Positions 29,902 through 38,689 of a DNA stretch of 48,639 nucleotides are shown here, one piece after another. The number at the start of each line of letters is the position of its first letter. The first letter of the stretch is position 1. The translations under genes and the position numbers were made by a program. The notes beneath the pieces were generated by a model, which worked only from the letters and a program-made list of their open reading frames with translations, ran no database searches and had not been told where the DNA came from. The DNA comes from Thiobacillus sp. (GTDB lineage Bacteria > Pseudomonadota > Gammaproteobacteria > Burkholderiales > Thiobacillaceae). The stretch is taken from positions 1-48,639 of the forward strand of contig NZ_JADMKC010000053.1 in assembly GCF_018780105.1 (NCBI RefSeq), in the 5' to 3' direction.

Positions 29902-31395
29902 TCAGACATCGAAGCGTTCGGCCAGCACGCCGTGGCGCAGGCCGCGGTCGCTGACTGTGAAGCTGTCCTTGCCCAGCTTCTCCATCACGGTGCGGACGAT
30001 GCAGGCGCCGGCGAGGATGACTTCGGCCCGCTTCGGCTGCAGGCCGACGATGGCACGGCGGGCATCGGCATCGCGCGTGCGGTAAAGCTCGATCTGGCGA
30101 TCAATCTCGGCGCGATCGAGGACGGTGCCCTGCACGACAGACGGATCGTAGGTGGCGAGCCCGTGTTTGACTGCGGTGAGGTTGGTGACCGCGCCGCCCA
30201 TCGCCACCAGCAGGTCGGGCACCGGACGCCCGTCGATGCGCGACAGGTCGGCCGAGATTGCGGCCATCGCTTCGCGCAGGGTGTCGGGCGAGACAGCGCC
30301 GTCGAGACCAAAGCGTTCGGTGTAGCGCACAGCGCCGACGTCGACGCTGAAGCGATCGTCAACGCGCTCATCCTGGCCGAAGGTGAATTGCGAGCTACCG
30401 CCGCCGGTGTCGAACACGACAAGCGCGCCGCTCTTCAGGCCGAGCCCCGACTTCGCTGCCAGGTAGGCCAGCCGGCCTTCTTCTTCGCCGGAAATCACGT
30501 CGATATGCACGCCGGTGCGCGCCTCGATGGCGGCGACGACCGCGCTGCCGTTCGCGGCAATGCGCAGGCCGGCGGTGCCCACCGCGGCGAGCGCCCGCAC
30601 GCCGTGCCGCTTCGCTTCGTCGGCCATGTCGGCGATGGCGACGACAGCACGCTCCAGTGCGGCGTCGATGATCCCGCCCTGCTGCGCGAGCCCTTCGCCC
30701 AGACGCGTCAGCTCGGCGCGGTCGACGAGGGTGCGCCAGTGTCCGGCGCGGTCGCGTTCGGCGATGTGGAACTTGATCGAATTGGTGCCGGCGTCAATGA
30801 CGGCGTAGCGTTCCGGCTCGTCGTCGATCAGCGCCGCCAGCCCTTTGGGATAGCTGGTGTTGGTGTAGCCACCGAGGCCGAGGCTGCGTACGGCGCGGAC
30901 CACCGCTTGCGCATCCGTCGACTCGACGGCGAGGGTGCGGGTGGGTTTGCCGTTCGCAGTCACGTCGGAAAGCTCGGCCGTGCAGCCGCCGACTGAGTAG
31001 CGGACCCGCCGCTTGTGAACGTCAACTTTTCGGATCGCGCCGCCCGGCTGGGCGAAGGCTGCGATGAATGCGTCGAGGGTGTAGCTGGCGCGGGCCAGCT
31101 CGGGCAACGGGAGCTTGAGCGATTCGAACACGCGCGTCACCTCGCTGGCCGGGAGCGGAAATCCCGCTTTCATCACCGGCGTCCACTGCTCCAGACCCGC
31201 TGCGTTGACCTCCCGCAGCACCTTGATGTCCATCAGGTCTGCGCGGACCTTCACATTGTCGCCGGCGCCGGAAAGCAGATAGACCTCGTCGCTCTCCTGC
31301 ACGCCTTCCGGCGTCAGCGCCGCCAGCTGCGCCTCGGCCTCGCCGAAGCTCCGACCAAACGAGCGCCATTCCCAGCGCGGTATGATTTTTTCCAT
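29902..31395 (-). CDS. Ppx/GppA phosphatase with N-terminal CYTH-like domain
   Basis: A 497-aa fusion. The C-terminal part (about 195-495) is a Ppx/GppA exopolyphosphatase domain, with the ATPase-fold motifs VIDAGTNSIKF, SGEEEGRLAY, VVFDTGGGSSQF and AMGGAVTN. Ppx releases phosphate from polyphosphate or cleaves pppGpp. Residues 1 to about 190 look like a degenerate CYTH domain (VKVRADLMDIK, KRRVRYSVGG, CTAELSDV strands), with the first ExExK replaced by WEWR. The stop overlaps the possible upstream start of the next gene, itself a CYTH protein. Ppx proteins of this length usually carry a C-terminal HD-type extension, which is missing here. Confidence 0.85.
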   Translation of the reverse strand: MEKIIPRWEWRSFGRSFGEAEAQLAALTPEGVQESDEVYLLSGAGDNVKVRADLMDIKVLREVNAAGLEQWTPVMKAGFPLPASEVTRVFESLKLPLPELARASYTLDAFIAAFAQPGGAIRKVDVHKRRVRYSVGGCTAELSDVTANGKPTRTLAVESTDAQAVVRAVRSLGLGGYTNTSYPKGLAALIDDEPERYAVIDAGTNSIKFHIAERDRAGHWRTLVDRAELTRLGEGLAQQGGIIDAALERAVVAIADMADEAKRHGVRALAAVGTAGLRIAANGSAVVAAIEARTGVHIDVISGEEEGRLAYLAAKSGLGLKSGALVVFDTGGGSSQFTFGQDERVDDRFSVDVGAVRYTERFGLDGAVSPDTLREAMAAISADLSRIDGRPVPDLLVAMGGAVTNLTAVKHGLATYDPSVVQGTVLDRAEIDRQIELYRTRDADARRAIVGLQPKRAEVILAGACIVRTVMEKLGKDSFTVSDRGLRHGVLAERFDV

Positions 31396-31606
31396 GATTG
31401 ATTGTGTGCTCTATGAAAGGTTTGTTATTGCACTGCACCGAAAAACAGAATCCCTGTTAGTGCTTTAACTCTAAGCCGTGCAAGTCAGCTGTCAATGCGC
31501 GACCTGACGTAAACTTGAAAAACCGGTTTCCCCACCCTTCGCGAATGGATAGACATCTTGTGCTGACCCATACCGTTTACACGCCGCCCACAGCGGCCAC
31601 CCCACG

Positions 31607-32287
31607 ATGAGACCGCATATCTGGGAACGGATGCGGCGGTTCTGGGAGGCTGACCGCGGCCTGTCGATCATCCTCGCACTGCTTGTCATCACCGTCTTTG
31701 TGCTGCCCGTGCTGCTGACACCCGACTCAACCGGGCGACTCGTGAGCAATCTTGCCTTTTCTGTGCTGCTGGTCGCAGGTGCATTCACTACGGCCGAATC
31801 GCGCCGGGTGCGATTTACCGTGGTGACGCTCACGGCAGTTGCGCTGCTGGTGCGCTGGACCGATGCCATCGCACCGTCGGACACACTCGCCATCGGACGC
31901 GAAGCCACCACCCTCGTCATGCTCTTGCTGTTTGCCGCGGTCGTGGCAGCACGGGCCTATCGCAGCGGCCCGGTCACCCATTACCGCATCCAGGGTGCCG
32001 TCGCCGTGCTGCTGCTGCTCGGGCTGGTTTGGGCCAGCGCCTACGAACTGCTGTACCTCATTCATCCCGATGCCTTCAGCGGCGCGGTCGGCAACGCGCC
32101 CGGCGCGCTGACGTGGATCTATTACAGCTTCGTGACACTCACCACCATGGGCTACGGCGACATCACGCCGGTTCACCCGATCGCGCGTTCGCTTGCCATC
32201 TCCGAAGCATTGGCTGGACAGCTCTATATTGCCGTGACGCTCGCGCGACTGATGGCCCTGCACGTCAGTACCGGCAACAAAAATTAG
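31607..32287 (+). CDS. Two-pore-domain-type potassium channel (Ion_trans_2)
   Basis: A 226-aa membrane protein. About four hydrophobic segments precede a pore loop with the K+ selectivity filter TMGYGD (residues 180-185) and a closing helix (about 195-218). This is the Ion_trans_2 pore architecture. There is no cytosolic RCK/TrkA-N domain, so gating by ligands is not evident. It is the first gene of a rightward pair with a Ca2+/H+ antiporter 72 bp downstream and is divergent from the CYTH/Ppx gene. The 211 bp between the two divergent starts probably contain both promoters, which I could not place. Confidence 0.88.
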   Translation: MRPHIWERMRRFWEADRGLSIILALLVITVFVLPVLLTPDSTGRLVSNLAFSVLLVAGAFTTAESRRVRFTVVTLTAVALLVRWTDAIAPSDTLAIGREATTLVMLLLFAAVVAARAYRSGPVTHYRIQGAVAVLLLLGLVWASAYELLYLIHPDAFSGAVGNAPGALTWIYYSFVTLTTMGYGDITPVHPIARSLAISEALAGQLYIAVTLARLMALHVSTGNKN

Positions 32288-32359
32288 CGATAAAAAAACG
32301 GGCGCGCGGTGTGCGCTGCCGTTGTTCCATTGACCTGAACACGCCTGAAGGGAATGTCG

Positions 32360-33451
32360 ATGCGCCTGAAGTTTTCCGTTGCATGGCTGTTCGTGTTCAT
32401 CCCGATCACGCTTGCGCTCGAACATTTCGGCGTAGCGGATCCGCTGCTGTTCTTTTCGGCGGCGCTCGCCATCGTGCCCATCGCCCACCTCATCGTGCAC
32501 GCCACCGAGCAACTCGCCACGCGCACCGGAGACGCCATCGGCGGGCTGCTCAACGCGACCTTCGGCAACGCGCCCGAACTCATCATCGCGTTCGTGGCAC
32601 TCAAGGCCGGGCTGTTCGACATGGTGCTGGGCTCGATCGCCGGCGCGATTCTGGCCAATCTGCTGCTCGCGCTTGGCATCGCCTTCCTGCTGGGCGGCCT
32701 GCGTCATCACGATCAAGACTACAACCCGGTGGCCGCCCGGGTCTACAGCTCGATGATGCTGATCGCCGTCATCAGCCTCGCCGTGCCGAGCGCGTTCAGC
32801 CGCTTCTTCGCGCCGGAGGAAACCATCCGCCAGGAGATGCTGCTCAACATCGGCCTCGCCTTCGTTCTGCTCACCGCCTATGTGCTGTATCTCGTATTCA
32901 TGCTGAAGACGCACGCCGGAATGTTCGCCAGCCGCGGCAGCCCGGACCAAGCGGACGATCACGGCCCGCACTGGAGCCTGCCGCGCGCGATCGGCAGCTT
33001 GGTCGGCGCCTCGGTGCTGGCGGCGTGGATGAGCGAAATCCTGGTCGGCGCGGCCGAAGGCACCGGGACGGCGCTCGGCATGTCGCAACTGTTCATCGGC
33101 ATCGTGTTCCTGGCGGTGGTCGGCGGTGCGGCCGAAAGCCTCTCGGCCATCGCGATGGCGCGCAAGAACCGGGTCGACATGGCGGTCGGCATCGCGCTCG
33201 GCAGTTCGATCCAGATCGCGCTGTTTGTGGCACCGGTGCTGGTGCTGGCCAGCTATTTCGTTGCGCCGCGGCCGCTCGATCTGGCCTTCGGGCGAGCCGA
33301 GGTCGGCGCGCTGTTCATCGCCGTCCTGATCGGCAGCATGGTGGTCAGCGACGGGCGCTCCAACTGGTACAAGGGCGTCCAGCTCATCACGGTCTACGCC
33401 ATCATCGCCTTGATGTTTTACCTGATGCCGGATTTGGCGACCACGGGTTAA
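32360..33451 (+). CDS. Calcium/proton antiporter (CAX/ChaA-like)
   Basis: A 363-aa, roughly 11-span member of the Ca2+:cation antiporter superfamily. The two inverted repeat motifs are GGLLNATFGNAPELII and VVGGAAESLSAIAMA; the acidic residue in each is conserved, while the second motif has Ser where a His is usual. This family exports Ca2+ (or Na+/K+) in exchange for protons at the inner membrane. The ATG at 32360 is chosen because AAGGGA lies six bases before it; a second ATG at 32354 sits directly against that site. It likely forms a unit with the upstream K+ channel. Confidence 0.9.
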   Translation: MRLKFSVAWLFVFIPITLALEHFGVADPLLFFSAALAIVPIAHLIVHATEQLATRTGDAIGGLLNATFGNAPELIIAFVALKAGLFDMVLGSIAGAILANLLLALGIAFLLGGLRHHDQDYNPVAARVYSSMMLIAVISLAVPSAFSRFFAPEETIRQEMLLNIGLAFVLLTAYVLYLVFMLKTHAGMFASRGSPDQADDHGPHWSLPRAIGSLVGASVLAAWMSEILVGAAEGTGTALGMSQLFIGIVFLAVVGGAAESLSAIAMARKNRVDMAVGIALGSSIQIALFVAPVLVLASYFVAPRPLDLAFGRAEVGALFIAVLIGSMVVSDGRSNWYKGVQLITVYAIIALMFYLMPDLATTG

Positions 33452-33474
33452 GCCACCGCCGATTGTCTCCCCGC

Positions 33475-35025
33475 TCAGAGCTGCGACTCGATCGGCAGCA
33501 GCCCGAGCAGCCATACCGAGAACCGCCGCATCGCGCCGACTTCGGGTTCGCTCAGATAGCGGCGCTCGCCCGCGGTGCCGGCCTCGACCCACTCGATGTG
33601 CGCGTGTCCGGACGCATCGACGACGCGCTCCAGCCGCCAGGCGATGCTGTCGAAGTTGCGCTCGATCGTGCCGGCAACCTCTTCCGCCAGCGGCGGGCTC
33701 TCGCACACCACGCCGATTTCGGTGTTGAGCTGGATCGAGCGGGGGTCGAGGTTGAGCGAACCGATGAATACGGCACGGCGGTCGAACACGAAGGACTTGG
33801 CATGCAGCGAGGCGCGTGAGGCGCCGAATGCCTTGGCCTTTTTCTCCGCATGGGCCGGCTGGACGGCCCCCGGCTTGAGTTCGTAAATCGCGACGCCGCC
33901 CTCGAGCAGCGCTTCGCGGTAACGCTGGTAGCCCGAATGCACCGCGCCGACATCGGTGGCGGCGAGCGAGTTGGTCAGTACGGTGACGCGAATACCCCGC
34001 TTCACCAGCCCGTTCAGCCAGGCGACGCCCGCCTTGCCCGGGATGAAATAGGGCGAAACGATCAGCAGTTCCTGCTGGATCTGCGCGCTGATACCGGAAA
34101 ACTGCGGCAGCAGATGCCCCTCGGTTACATCCGGCGCACGGCCGATCTTGGCCGGATCGTCATACAGCAGCGTGGCCGCGCCGCGGAAAAAGTTCGGGTG
34201 TCCCGAGGTCCAGGCCTCGACGAAGCGCTTCCCCGTTTGCGTGACATAAGGGCTGTCGCGGTTCGCCTCGATAAAGGCGGCGAGATCGGCGCGCAGCCTG
34301 GCGAGACTGGCGCTGTCGGCGCTGCGCCCAAGCAGCGACGCAACCGGATAGGACGACGGCGCATTCCAGTACTGGTCGAAAGAACGCGACACCTCGGCGA
34401 CGACCGGGCCGAGCGTCAGCACGTCCAGATCGTCGAAGGCCACCTCGCTGGACGCGTCGAAATACTCGTCGCCGATGTTGCGGCCGCCCAGGATCGCCGC
34501 CTGGTTGTCGGCGACGAAAGCCTTGTTGTGCATGCGCCGGTTGACGCGGGAAAAATCGGTGAGCATGCCGAGCCCGCGAAAGCTGCGCGAAGCCAGCGGA
34601 TTGAACAGCCTGACCTCGATGTTGGGGTGGGCTTCGATCGCAAGCAGGGTCTCGTCGTTGGCGCGCGCACCGACGTCGTCCAGCAGCACCCTGATCCGCA
34701 CGCCGCGATCGGCCGCGCGCAGCAGCGCGTGGGCAAAGATGCGGCCGGTGAGATCGTCGTGCCAGATGTAGTACTGGACATCGAGCGAGCGCTGCGCCGC
34801 ATCGGCCAGGACGATGCGCGCCAGCAGCGCGTCGATGCCGCTCTTCAGCGGCAGGAATCCGTTGTCGCCCGGAAACCCCTGCAACACGGCCTGGCTTTTC
34901 TGCCCCAGCGCCGTCGTGGCAGTGTCCTGCAGGGCATGCGACACATACTGCGCGCCATTGTCGGGCAGGCTCGCGCAGCCGCCGAACAACAGGCCCAGCA
35001 TCGCGAAGAGCAGCCCGCGCGACAC
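33475..35025 (-). CDS. Phospholipase D-family lipoprotein (cardiolipin-synthase-like)
   Basis: A 516-aa protein with two HKD active sites: HNKAFVADN (His166) and HAKSFVFDRR (His408), each followed by GG/GS-N patterns. These catalyse phosphatidyl transfer or hydrolysis. The N-terminus MSRGLLFAMLGLLFGGCAS is a lipoprotein signal with Cys17. The start is a GTG at 35025, two bases after the stop of the DUF3047 gene; an in-frame ATG at 35001 would cut the signal in half. Related proteins are annotated as cardiolipin synthase C-like or PLD lipoproteins. A much longer in-frame reading through the upstream gene is not credible. It is probably co-transcribed with DUF3047. Confidence 0.88.
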   Translation of the reverse strand: MSRGLLFAMLGLLFGGCASLPDNGAQYVSHALQDTATTALGQKSQAVLQGFPGDNGFLPLKSGIDALLARIVLADAAQRSLDVQYYIWHDDLTGRIFAHALLRAADRGVRIRVLLDDVGARANDETLLAIEAHPNIEVRLFNPLASRSFRGLGMLTDFSRVNRRMHNKAFVADNQAAILGGRNIGDEYFDASSEVAFDDLDVLTLGPVVAEVSRSFDQYWNAPSSYPVASLLGRSADSASLARLRADLAAFIEANRDSPYVTQTGKRFVEAWTSGHPNFFRGAATLLYDDPAKIGRAPDVTEGHLLPQFSGISAQIQQELLIVSPYFIPGKAGVAWLNGLVKRGIRVTVLTNSLAATDVGAVHSGYQRYREALLEGGVAIYELKPGAVQPAHAEKKAKAFGASRASLHAKSFVFDRRAVFIGSLNLDPRSIQLNTEIGVVCESPPLAEEVAGTIERNFDSIAWRLERVVDASGHAHIEWVEAGTAGERRYLSEPEVGAMRRFSVWLLGLLPIESQL

Positions 35026-35027
35026 CG

Positions 35028-35747
35028 TCAGCGGCCCGTACAATCGAGGCGGATATCGCTGTATTCGCCGACGGCCTTGCCGCCGGTGTTGTCGGTATCG
35101 GTCATCACCGCCACCCCCAGCACGCGACCGGGCGCGCTGCCGAAGGCGCGCTTGTAGTCGGCGACGAGGTTGCGCTGCACCGACTGCCACTGCCCCAGGC
35201 CTTGCGCTCCGGACGCCACCGCCAGCATCTTGACCTGACTGGTATGGGCCGAGGGAATCACGGCGCCCGCCGGAACGTGATCGCTCCAGATATACATCAG
35301 GGTGGCGTACGGCGCATCGCGCCCGGTCAGCGATTTGGCACGCTGGAAACGTTTCTGCTCGGCTTCGGGCAAGGCCGTCTTGTCGCCGTCGAACGCGACC
35401 AGCACGCGCAGCGACGCGTCCTCGCGTTTCTTGTCGCGGTTGTCGGCATCCGCCACCAGCGCGTCGGTCTTCCAGCGCCATTTCAGGCTCGCGGGAACGC
35501 TCGCCGGTTTGAGCAGGGCCACATAGAGCGAGGCCGAGCGGTCCGCTGTCCCGCGCAGCACCGCATGGCCAGCTTCCTGCGCCTGGGTGTAGACCGTGTC
35601 GCGCTTGAGTTTCGACAGCGGCTGATGCGCCCAGCCGGCTGCTGTCTGGCCAAAGCCCAGGTCATGCGCCACACAGGGAGACGCCGCTTGAGCCGATGCG
35701 CTCCACGCCAGGAATAAAGACAGAGTGATGCCGGATAAAGAATTCAT
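35028..35747 (-). CDS. DUF3047 secreted protein
   Basis: A 239-aa protein with a signal peptide ending AQA (residues about 1-21; LSLFLAWSASAQA). The mature part matches DUF3047: LKWRWKTDALV, DASLRVLVAFDGD, LMYIWSDHVPAG and AVMTDTDNTGGKAVGEYSDIRL. The family function is unknown; proteins of this type are often periplasmic. It lies directly upstream of the PLD lipoprotein (2 bp) and is divergent from the VIT-like gene. The shared placement suggests a cell-envelope role, which is inference only. Confidence 0.82.
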   Translation of the reverse strand: MNSLSGITLSLFLAWSASAQAASPCVAHDLGFGQTAAGWAHQPLSKLKRDTVYTQAQEAGHAVLRGTADRSASLYVALLKPASVPASLKWRWKTDALVADADNRDKKREDASLRVLVAFDGDKTALPEAEQKRFQRAKSLTGRDAPYATLMYIWSDHVPAGAVIPSAHTSQVKMLAVASGAQGLGQWQSVQRNLVADYKRAFGSAPGRVLGVAVMTDTDNTGGKAVGEYSDIRLDCTGR

Positions 35748-35871
35748 GTTTGGGGTTCGGTTTCAAGGACGGGAATATTCGAAACAGGTCGTCGCGACGT
35801 GGTTCAGCCTGCAAGTCAGTATCCATAGGCCGGCGGGCAGGGTCAATCCTCTGATTCATGCGGATCGTGGC

Positions 35872-35877
35872 TATAAT
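35872..35877 (+). promoter_or_regulatory. -10 element before the VIT1-like gene
   Basis: TATAAT, 58 bp before the GTG start, within an AT-richer stretch between divergent genes. A clear -35 at 17 bp is not visible, so the promoter would be weak or activator-dependent. Confidence 0.35.
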
Positions 35878-35935
35878 TTTTTGGCGCGCTGCCTGTTCAA
35901 CATGGCCGCCATGCAATTGAACAGAGACGTGTCGA

Positions 35936-36592
35936 GTGAAAACTGAAAACGAAAAACGCATGCAGGTACTGGATCCGGTCGATCGCGTATCCGAGATCAT
36001 CTTCGGCCTGATCATGGCGCTGACCTTCACCGGAACGATCAGCGCAGCGACCGCCGGGCGCGAGGAAGTCCGCACCGTGTTGTATGCCGCGCTCGGCTGC
36101 AACATCGCATGGGGGCTGGTCGATGCAGTCATGTATCTGATCCGGACGCTGACCGAACGGACGCGCAAGCACACCCTGTTGCAGCGTATCCGCAGCGTCG
36201 CCGACCCGTCCGATGCCCATGCGATCATCGCCGGGGAACTACCCGCGCGTCTCGGCGCCTCGATCGGCGCCGACAGTCTGGAAGACATGCGCCAGCGCCT
36301 CCTCGCCCTGCCCGTGCCGGCGCGTGCGCGCCTTAGCCAGGATGATTACATCGGCGCCCTGTGGGTGTTCCTGCTCGTCGTTCTGGCTACCTTTCCGGTC
36401 GTGATTCCGTTCATTTTCATCGCCGAAACTGCGCTGGCAATGCGCGTGTCGAACGCCATCGCACTGCTGATGCTGTTCGCGGCGGGTCATGCCTACGGGC
36501 GTCATGCAGGCGGCGTACCCTGGCGGTCCGGCCTGGCCATGATGGCCATCGGCGCGGCGCTGGTGCTTGCCACCATCGCGCTCGGGGGGTGA
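35936..36592 (+). CDS. VIT1/CCC1-like membrane protein
   Basis: A 218-aa membrane protein. It opens with DPVDRVSEIIFGLIMALTFTGTISAA, the span typical of VIT1/CCC1-like proteins, and has about five spans in total, with a cytosolic middle segment (about 75-135). VIT1/CCC1 proteins move Fe2+ or Mn2+, but this short form lacks the clear metal-binding region, so function is unsure. The start is a GTG; an ATG eight codons in (MQVLDPVD) is an alternative. The stop is 2 bp before the next gene. The pair probably forms an operon. Confidence 0.78.
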   Translation: MKTENEKRMQVLDPVDRVSEIIFGLIMALTFTGTISAATAGREEVRTVLYAALGCNIAWGLVDAVMYLIRTLTERTRKHTLLQRIRSVADPSDAHAIIAGELPARLGASIGADSLEDMRQRLLALPVPARARLSQDDYIGALWVFLLVVLATFPVVIPFIFIAETALAMRVSNAIALLMLFAAGHAYGRHAGGVPWRSGLAMMAIGAALVLATIALGG

Positions 36593-36594
36593 GC

Positions 36595-37239
36595 ATGCGA
36601 CTGTCAACCTTCGCGGCCGTACTGCTGATGCCGGCTCTGTGCGCAGCGCAGGAAGGTGCGAACCACGTGCCACTGCAAACTGACGCCAGCGCGTCCGGCT
36701 GGGCGTTTGCCGCGACCGGCTACTACTACGCGCTCGACGATCAGGACAACTACTTCTCCGCGATCGCCACCGCCGATCGCGACGCGCTGCATCTCGAAGC
36801 GCGTTACAACTACGAGGCCATCGACAGCGCTTCGCTGTTCGCCGGTTGGGCGTTTGCCGGCGGCGATAGCGTGAGCTGGGAAATCACGCCGATCATCGGC
36901 GCGGTCATGGGTTCAAAACACGGGATCGCGCCCGGGCTCGAAGCGAGCGCAGCCTATGGCATGGTCGATTTCTACATCGAGGCCGAATACGTGGTCGACC
37001 TCGATGTGCGCGATGACAGCTTCACCTATGCCTGGAGCGAGCTCGGGCTCACGCCGCTGGCATGGCTGCGCTTCGGCCTCGTTGGCCAGCGCTCGCGCGC
37101 CTACGATAGCGAGCGGGATATCCAGCGCGGCGGGTTCGCCCAGCTGACCGCCGGCCGGTTCACGCTCGGCGCCTATGTCTTCAATCCGGACGACAGCGCC
37201 GACCGCTTCGCGATCGTCTCGTTCGGCGCAAGTTTCTAG
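36595..37239 (+). CDS. Predicted outer-membrane protein of unknown family
   Basis: A 214-aa protein with a signal peptide (MRLSTFAAVLLMPALCAAQ). After it, alternating strands with many Tyr/Phe/Trp residues (FAATGYYYALDDQDNYFSAIATA, LEARYNYEAIDSASLFAGWAFAG, LEASAAYGMVDFYIEAEYVVDL) and a C-terminal phenylalanine (FGASF) suggest an outer-membrane beta-barrel. It follows the VIT-like gene by 2 bp with GGGGGG as its ribosome site. I do not recognise the family. Confidence 0.7.
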   Translation: MRLSTFAAVLLMPALCAAQEGANHVPLQTDASASGWAFAATGYYYALDDQDNYFSAIATADRDALHLEARYNYEAIDSASLFAGWAFAGGDSVSWEITPIIGAVMGSKHGIAPGLEASAAYGMVDFYIEAEYVVDLDVRDDSFTYAWSELGLTPLAWLRFGLVGQRSRAYDSERDIQRGGFAQLTAGRFTLGAYVFNPDDSADRFAIVSFGASF

Positions 37240-37328
37240 GTCCGGTTAACGCTTATCCCGCTGTCCTGCCATTCCATTAGAATGAATTTCAGCCTTCACT
37301 TTTAATCTACCCCGCCGAGGAGATCATC

Positions 37329-37619
37329 ATGAGCAATCCTACCGAAGACGCAGGCGTCATCCAGGCCCTGCTTGAACGTCTGAATACGCAGCGGCTGCCG
37401 CTTGCGCTTGATCTGAAGGCCCGGGTCGACCGTGGCGAAAAACTCAGCGATTACGACATCAGCAAGCTGGAAGAGATTTTTGCCGATGTGCAGACGGCGC
37501 AGCCTTTCGTCGAACGGCAACTCCAGCTTCACCCCGAACACCAGAATCTGGTCGCCAGCCTGCTGCACCTGTACAAGGAAATTCTCGACAAGGCGACAGA
37601 GAACGAAAAACCGGCCTGA
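37329..37619 (+). CDS. Small hypothetical protein (96 aa)
   Basis: I do not recognise this protein. GAGGAGA lies a few bases before the ATG and supports the start. It appears fully helical, acidic and soluble: [16 protein letters not shown], then [46 protein letters not shown]. It is 89 bp downstream of the outer-membrane protein gene and convergent with the next gene, with only 22 bp between. It might be a small structural or regulatory protein. Confidence 0.7.
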   Translation: MSNPTEDAGVIQALLERLNTQRLPLALDLKARVDRGEKLSDYDISKLEEIFADVQTAQPFVERQLQLHPEHQNLVASLLHLYKEILDKATENEKPA

Positions 37620-37641
37620 GCCCGGACGGCTACCCGCGGCG

Positions 37642-38658
37642 CTACAGGTAGCGATGCGCCGTGGCCAGCAGGTTTTCCTGCTGCGGAAGATCGCCCGGGA
37701 TGATCGACACCAGCAACAACACGCTACGCTGTCCACGGGCGTTGTGTAATTCGGGTAACACGATGTCGTGTGCGGCGGCATCCTGCGCATCGCGCTGGAT
37801 GTTCATGCTGTCCAGCCGCATGCACACATTCTCAATTTTCAGTTGCTGTTCGGCCTGCGACAGCAGGTCCGCAACACATTCCAGGTGCGTGCCCAGTACG
37901 CCGGAATCCGCGCCCAGTTCCTGCAACTGCTGTTCGACGTCCGCCAGATCGCTCTGCAGACTGGCTGGATCGGCCGCTTCAGCTTCATCTTCGGCGTCCG
38001 CTGCATCGAAGCCCCAGCCGTTGCGCGCCAGCGTAGCCAGTTTGTGCCGCAGCACATCGCGCTGACGAACCAGATCGGCGCGCTCACCACGCATCTCGAC
38101 GATGCGCGCCAAAGCCAGCGCCAGCAGGTGGTCGAATGCGCGGCGCTTGAGAAGCCGGCGGCTCTCCGCTTCGTCCTCTGCCGCCTCCATCAATTGATGC
38201 TTGCGAAAGCTGACTGTCACTTGCGCCACGTCGCGCCGCAGCTGGCCGCCCACCTGATCGACGCCGAGCACATTTTTCTCGACCCGCTCGGCCATCAGCA
38301 GCGCAGTCACCCGTTCGGCGGCAACCGATGCCTGCTTCATGTACGCATTCAACGCTCGATCGCGGCCGAACACTTCCTGCATCTGCGCGGCCGACACGAA
38401 TAACGCGGCCAGGCGCGGGTCGGTGCTGAAATCCTCGCGCCCCGCCGCCAGCGGCGCAGGCAGGGCATCGATCAGCGCCACGACATGATCGACGGCATGG
38501 ATGACCGGCTTGCGCAGACTATTCCGGTAGCCGGGAAGATGCCGCAGCCTGGCGTCGGTTCCGTCCACCGCGCGCTCGATCGCGGCTTCGATCAGCGACT
38601 CGGGATAGTGGCTGCGGCTTTTTTCACCGCCGAAAAAGGACTGGAACAGGTTCAGCAT
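37642..38658 (-). CDS. Hypothetical helical/coiled-coil protein
   Basis: A 338-aa protein that I do not recognise. It has no signal peptide or membrane span. The sequence is nearly all helix; residues about 170-280 (acidic AEDEAEAADPASLQSDLADVEQQLQEL) are likely coiled coil. It starts MLNLFQSFFGGEKSRS and ends with a TAHRYL tail. AAGG upstream of the ATG fits a start at 38658. It lies 31 bp after ppk2 on the same strand and is probably co-transcribed, so a link with polyphosphate is possible but unproven. Confidence 0.75.
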   Translation of the reverse strand: MLNLFQSFFGGEKSRSHYPESLIEAAIERAVDGTDARLRHLPGYRNSLRKPVIHAVDHVVALIDALPAPLAAGREDFSTDPRLAALFVSAAQMQEVFGRDRALNAYMKQASVAAERVTALLMAERVEKNVLGVDQVGGQLRRDVAQVTVSFRKHQLMEAAEDEAESRRLLKRRAFDHLLALALARIVEMRGERADLVRQRDVLRHKLATLARNGWGFDAADAEDEAEAADPASLQSDLADVEQQLQELGADSGVLGTHLECVADLLSQAEQQLKIENVCMRLDSMNIQRDAQDAAAHDIVLPELHNARGQRSVLLLVSIIPGDLPQQENLLATAHRYL

Positions 38659-38689
38659 GACGTTCGCCTTGGCATGACCTGACGCGGAT

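Noticed and set aside
32289-32328. A-run plus GC hairpin after the K+ channel gene that resembles a minus-strand terminator
   Set aside because: The stem has a 2x2 mismatch and no minus-strand gene reads into it; on the plus strand no T-run follows.
31727-33706. A 659-codon open frame antisense to the K+ channel and Ca2+/H+ antiporter genes
   Set aside because: Product is rich in Gln/Arg/His/Asp without any motif, and it overlaps two conserved genes.
35026-35481. A 152-codon in-frame extension of the PLD lipoprotein gene
   Set aside because: Runs through the DUF3047 gene in another frame, while a lipoprotein signal begins at the GTG at 35025.
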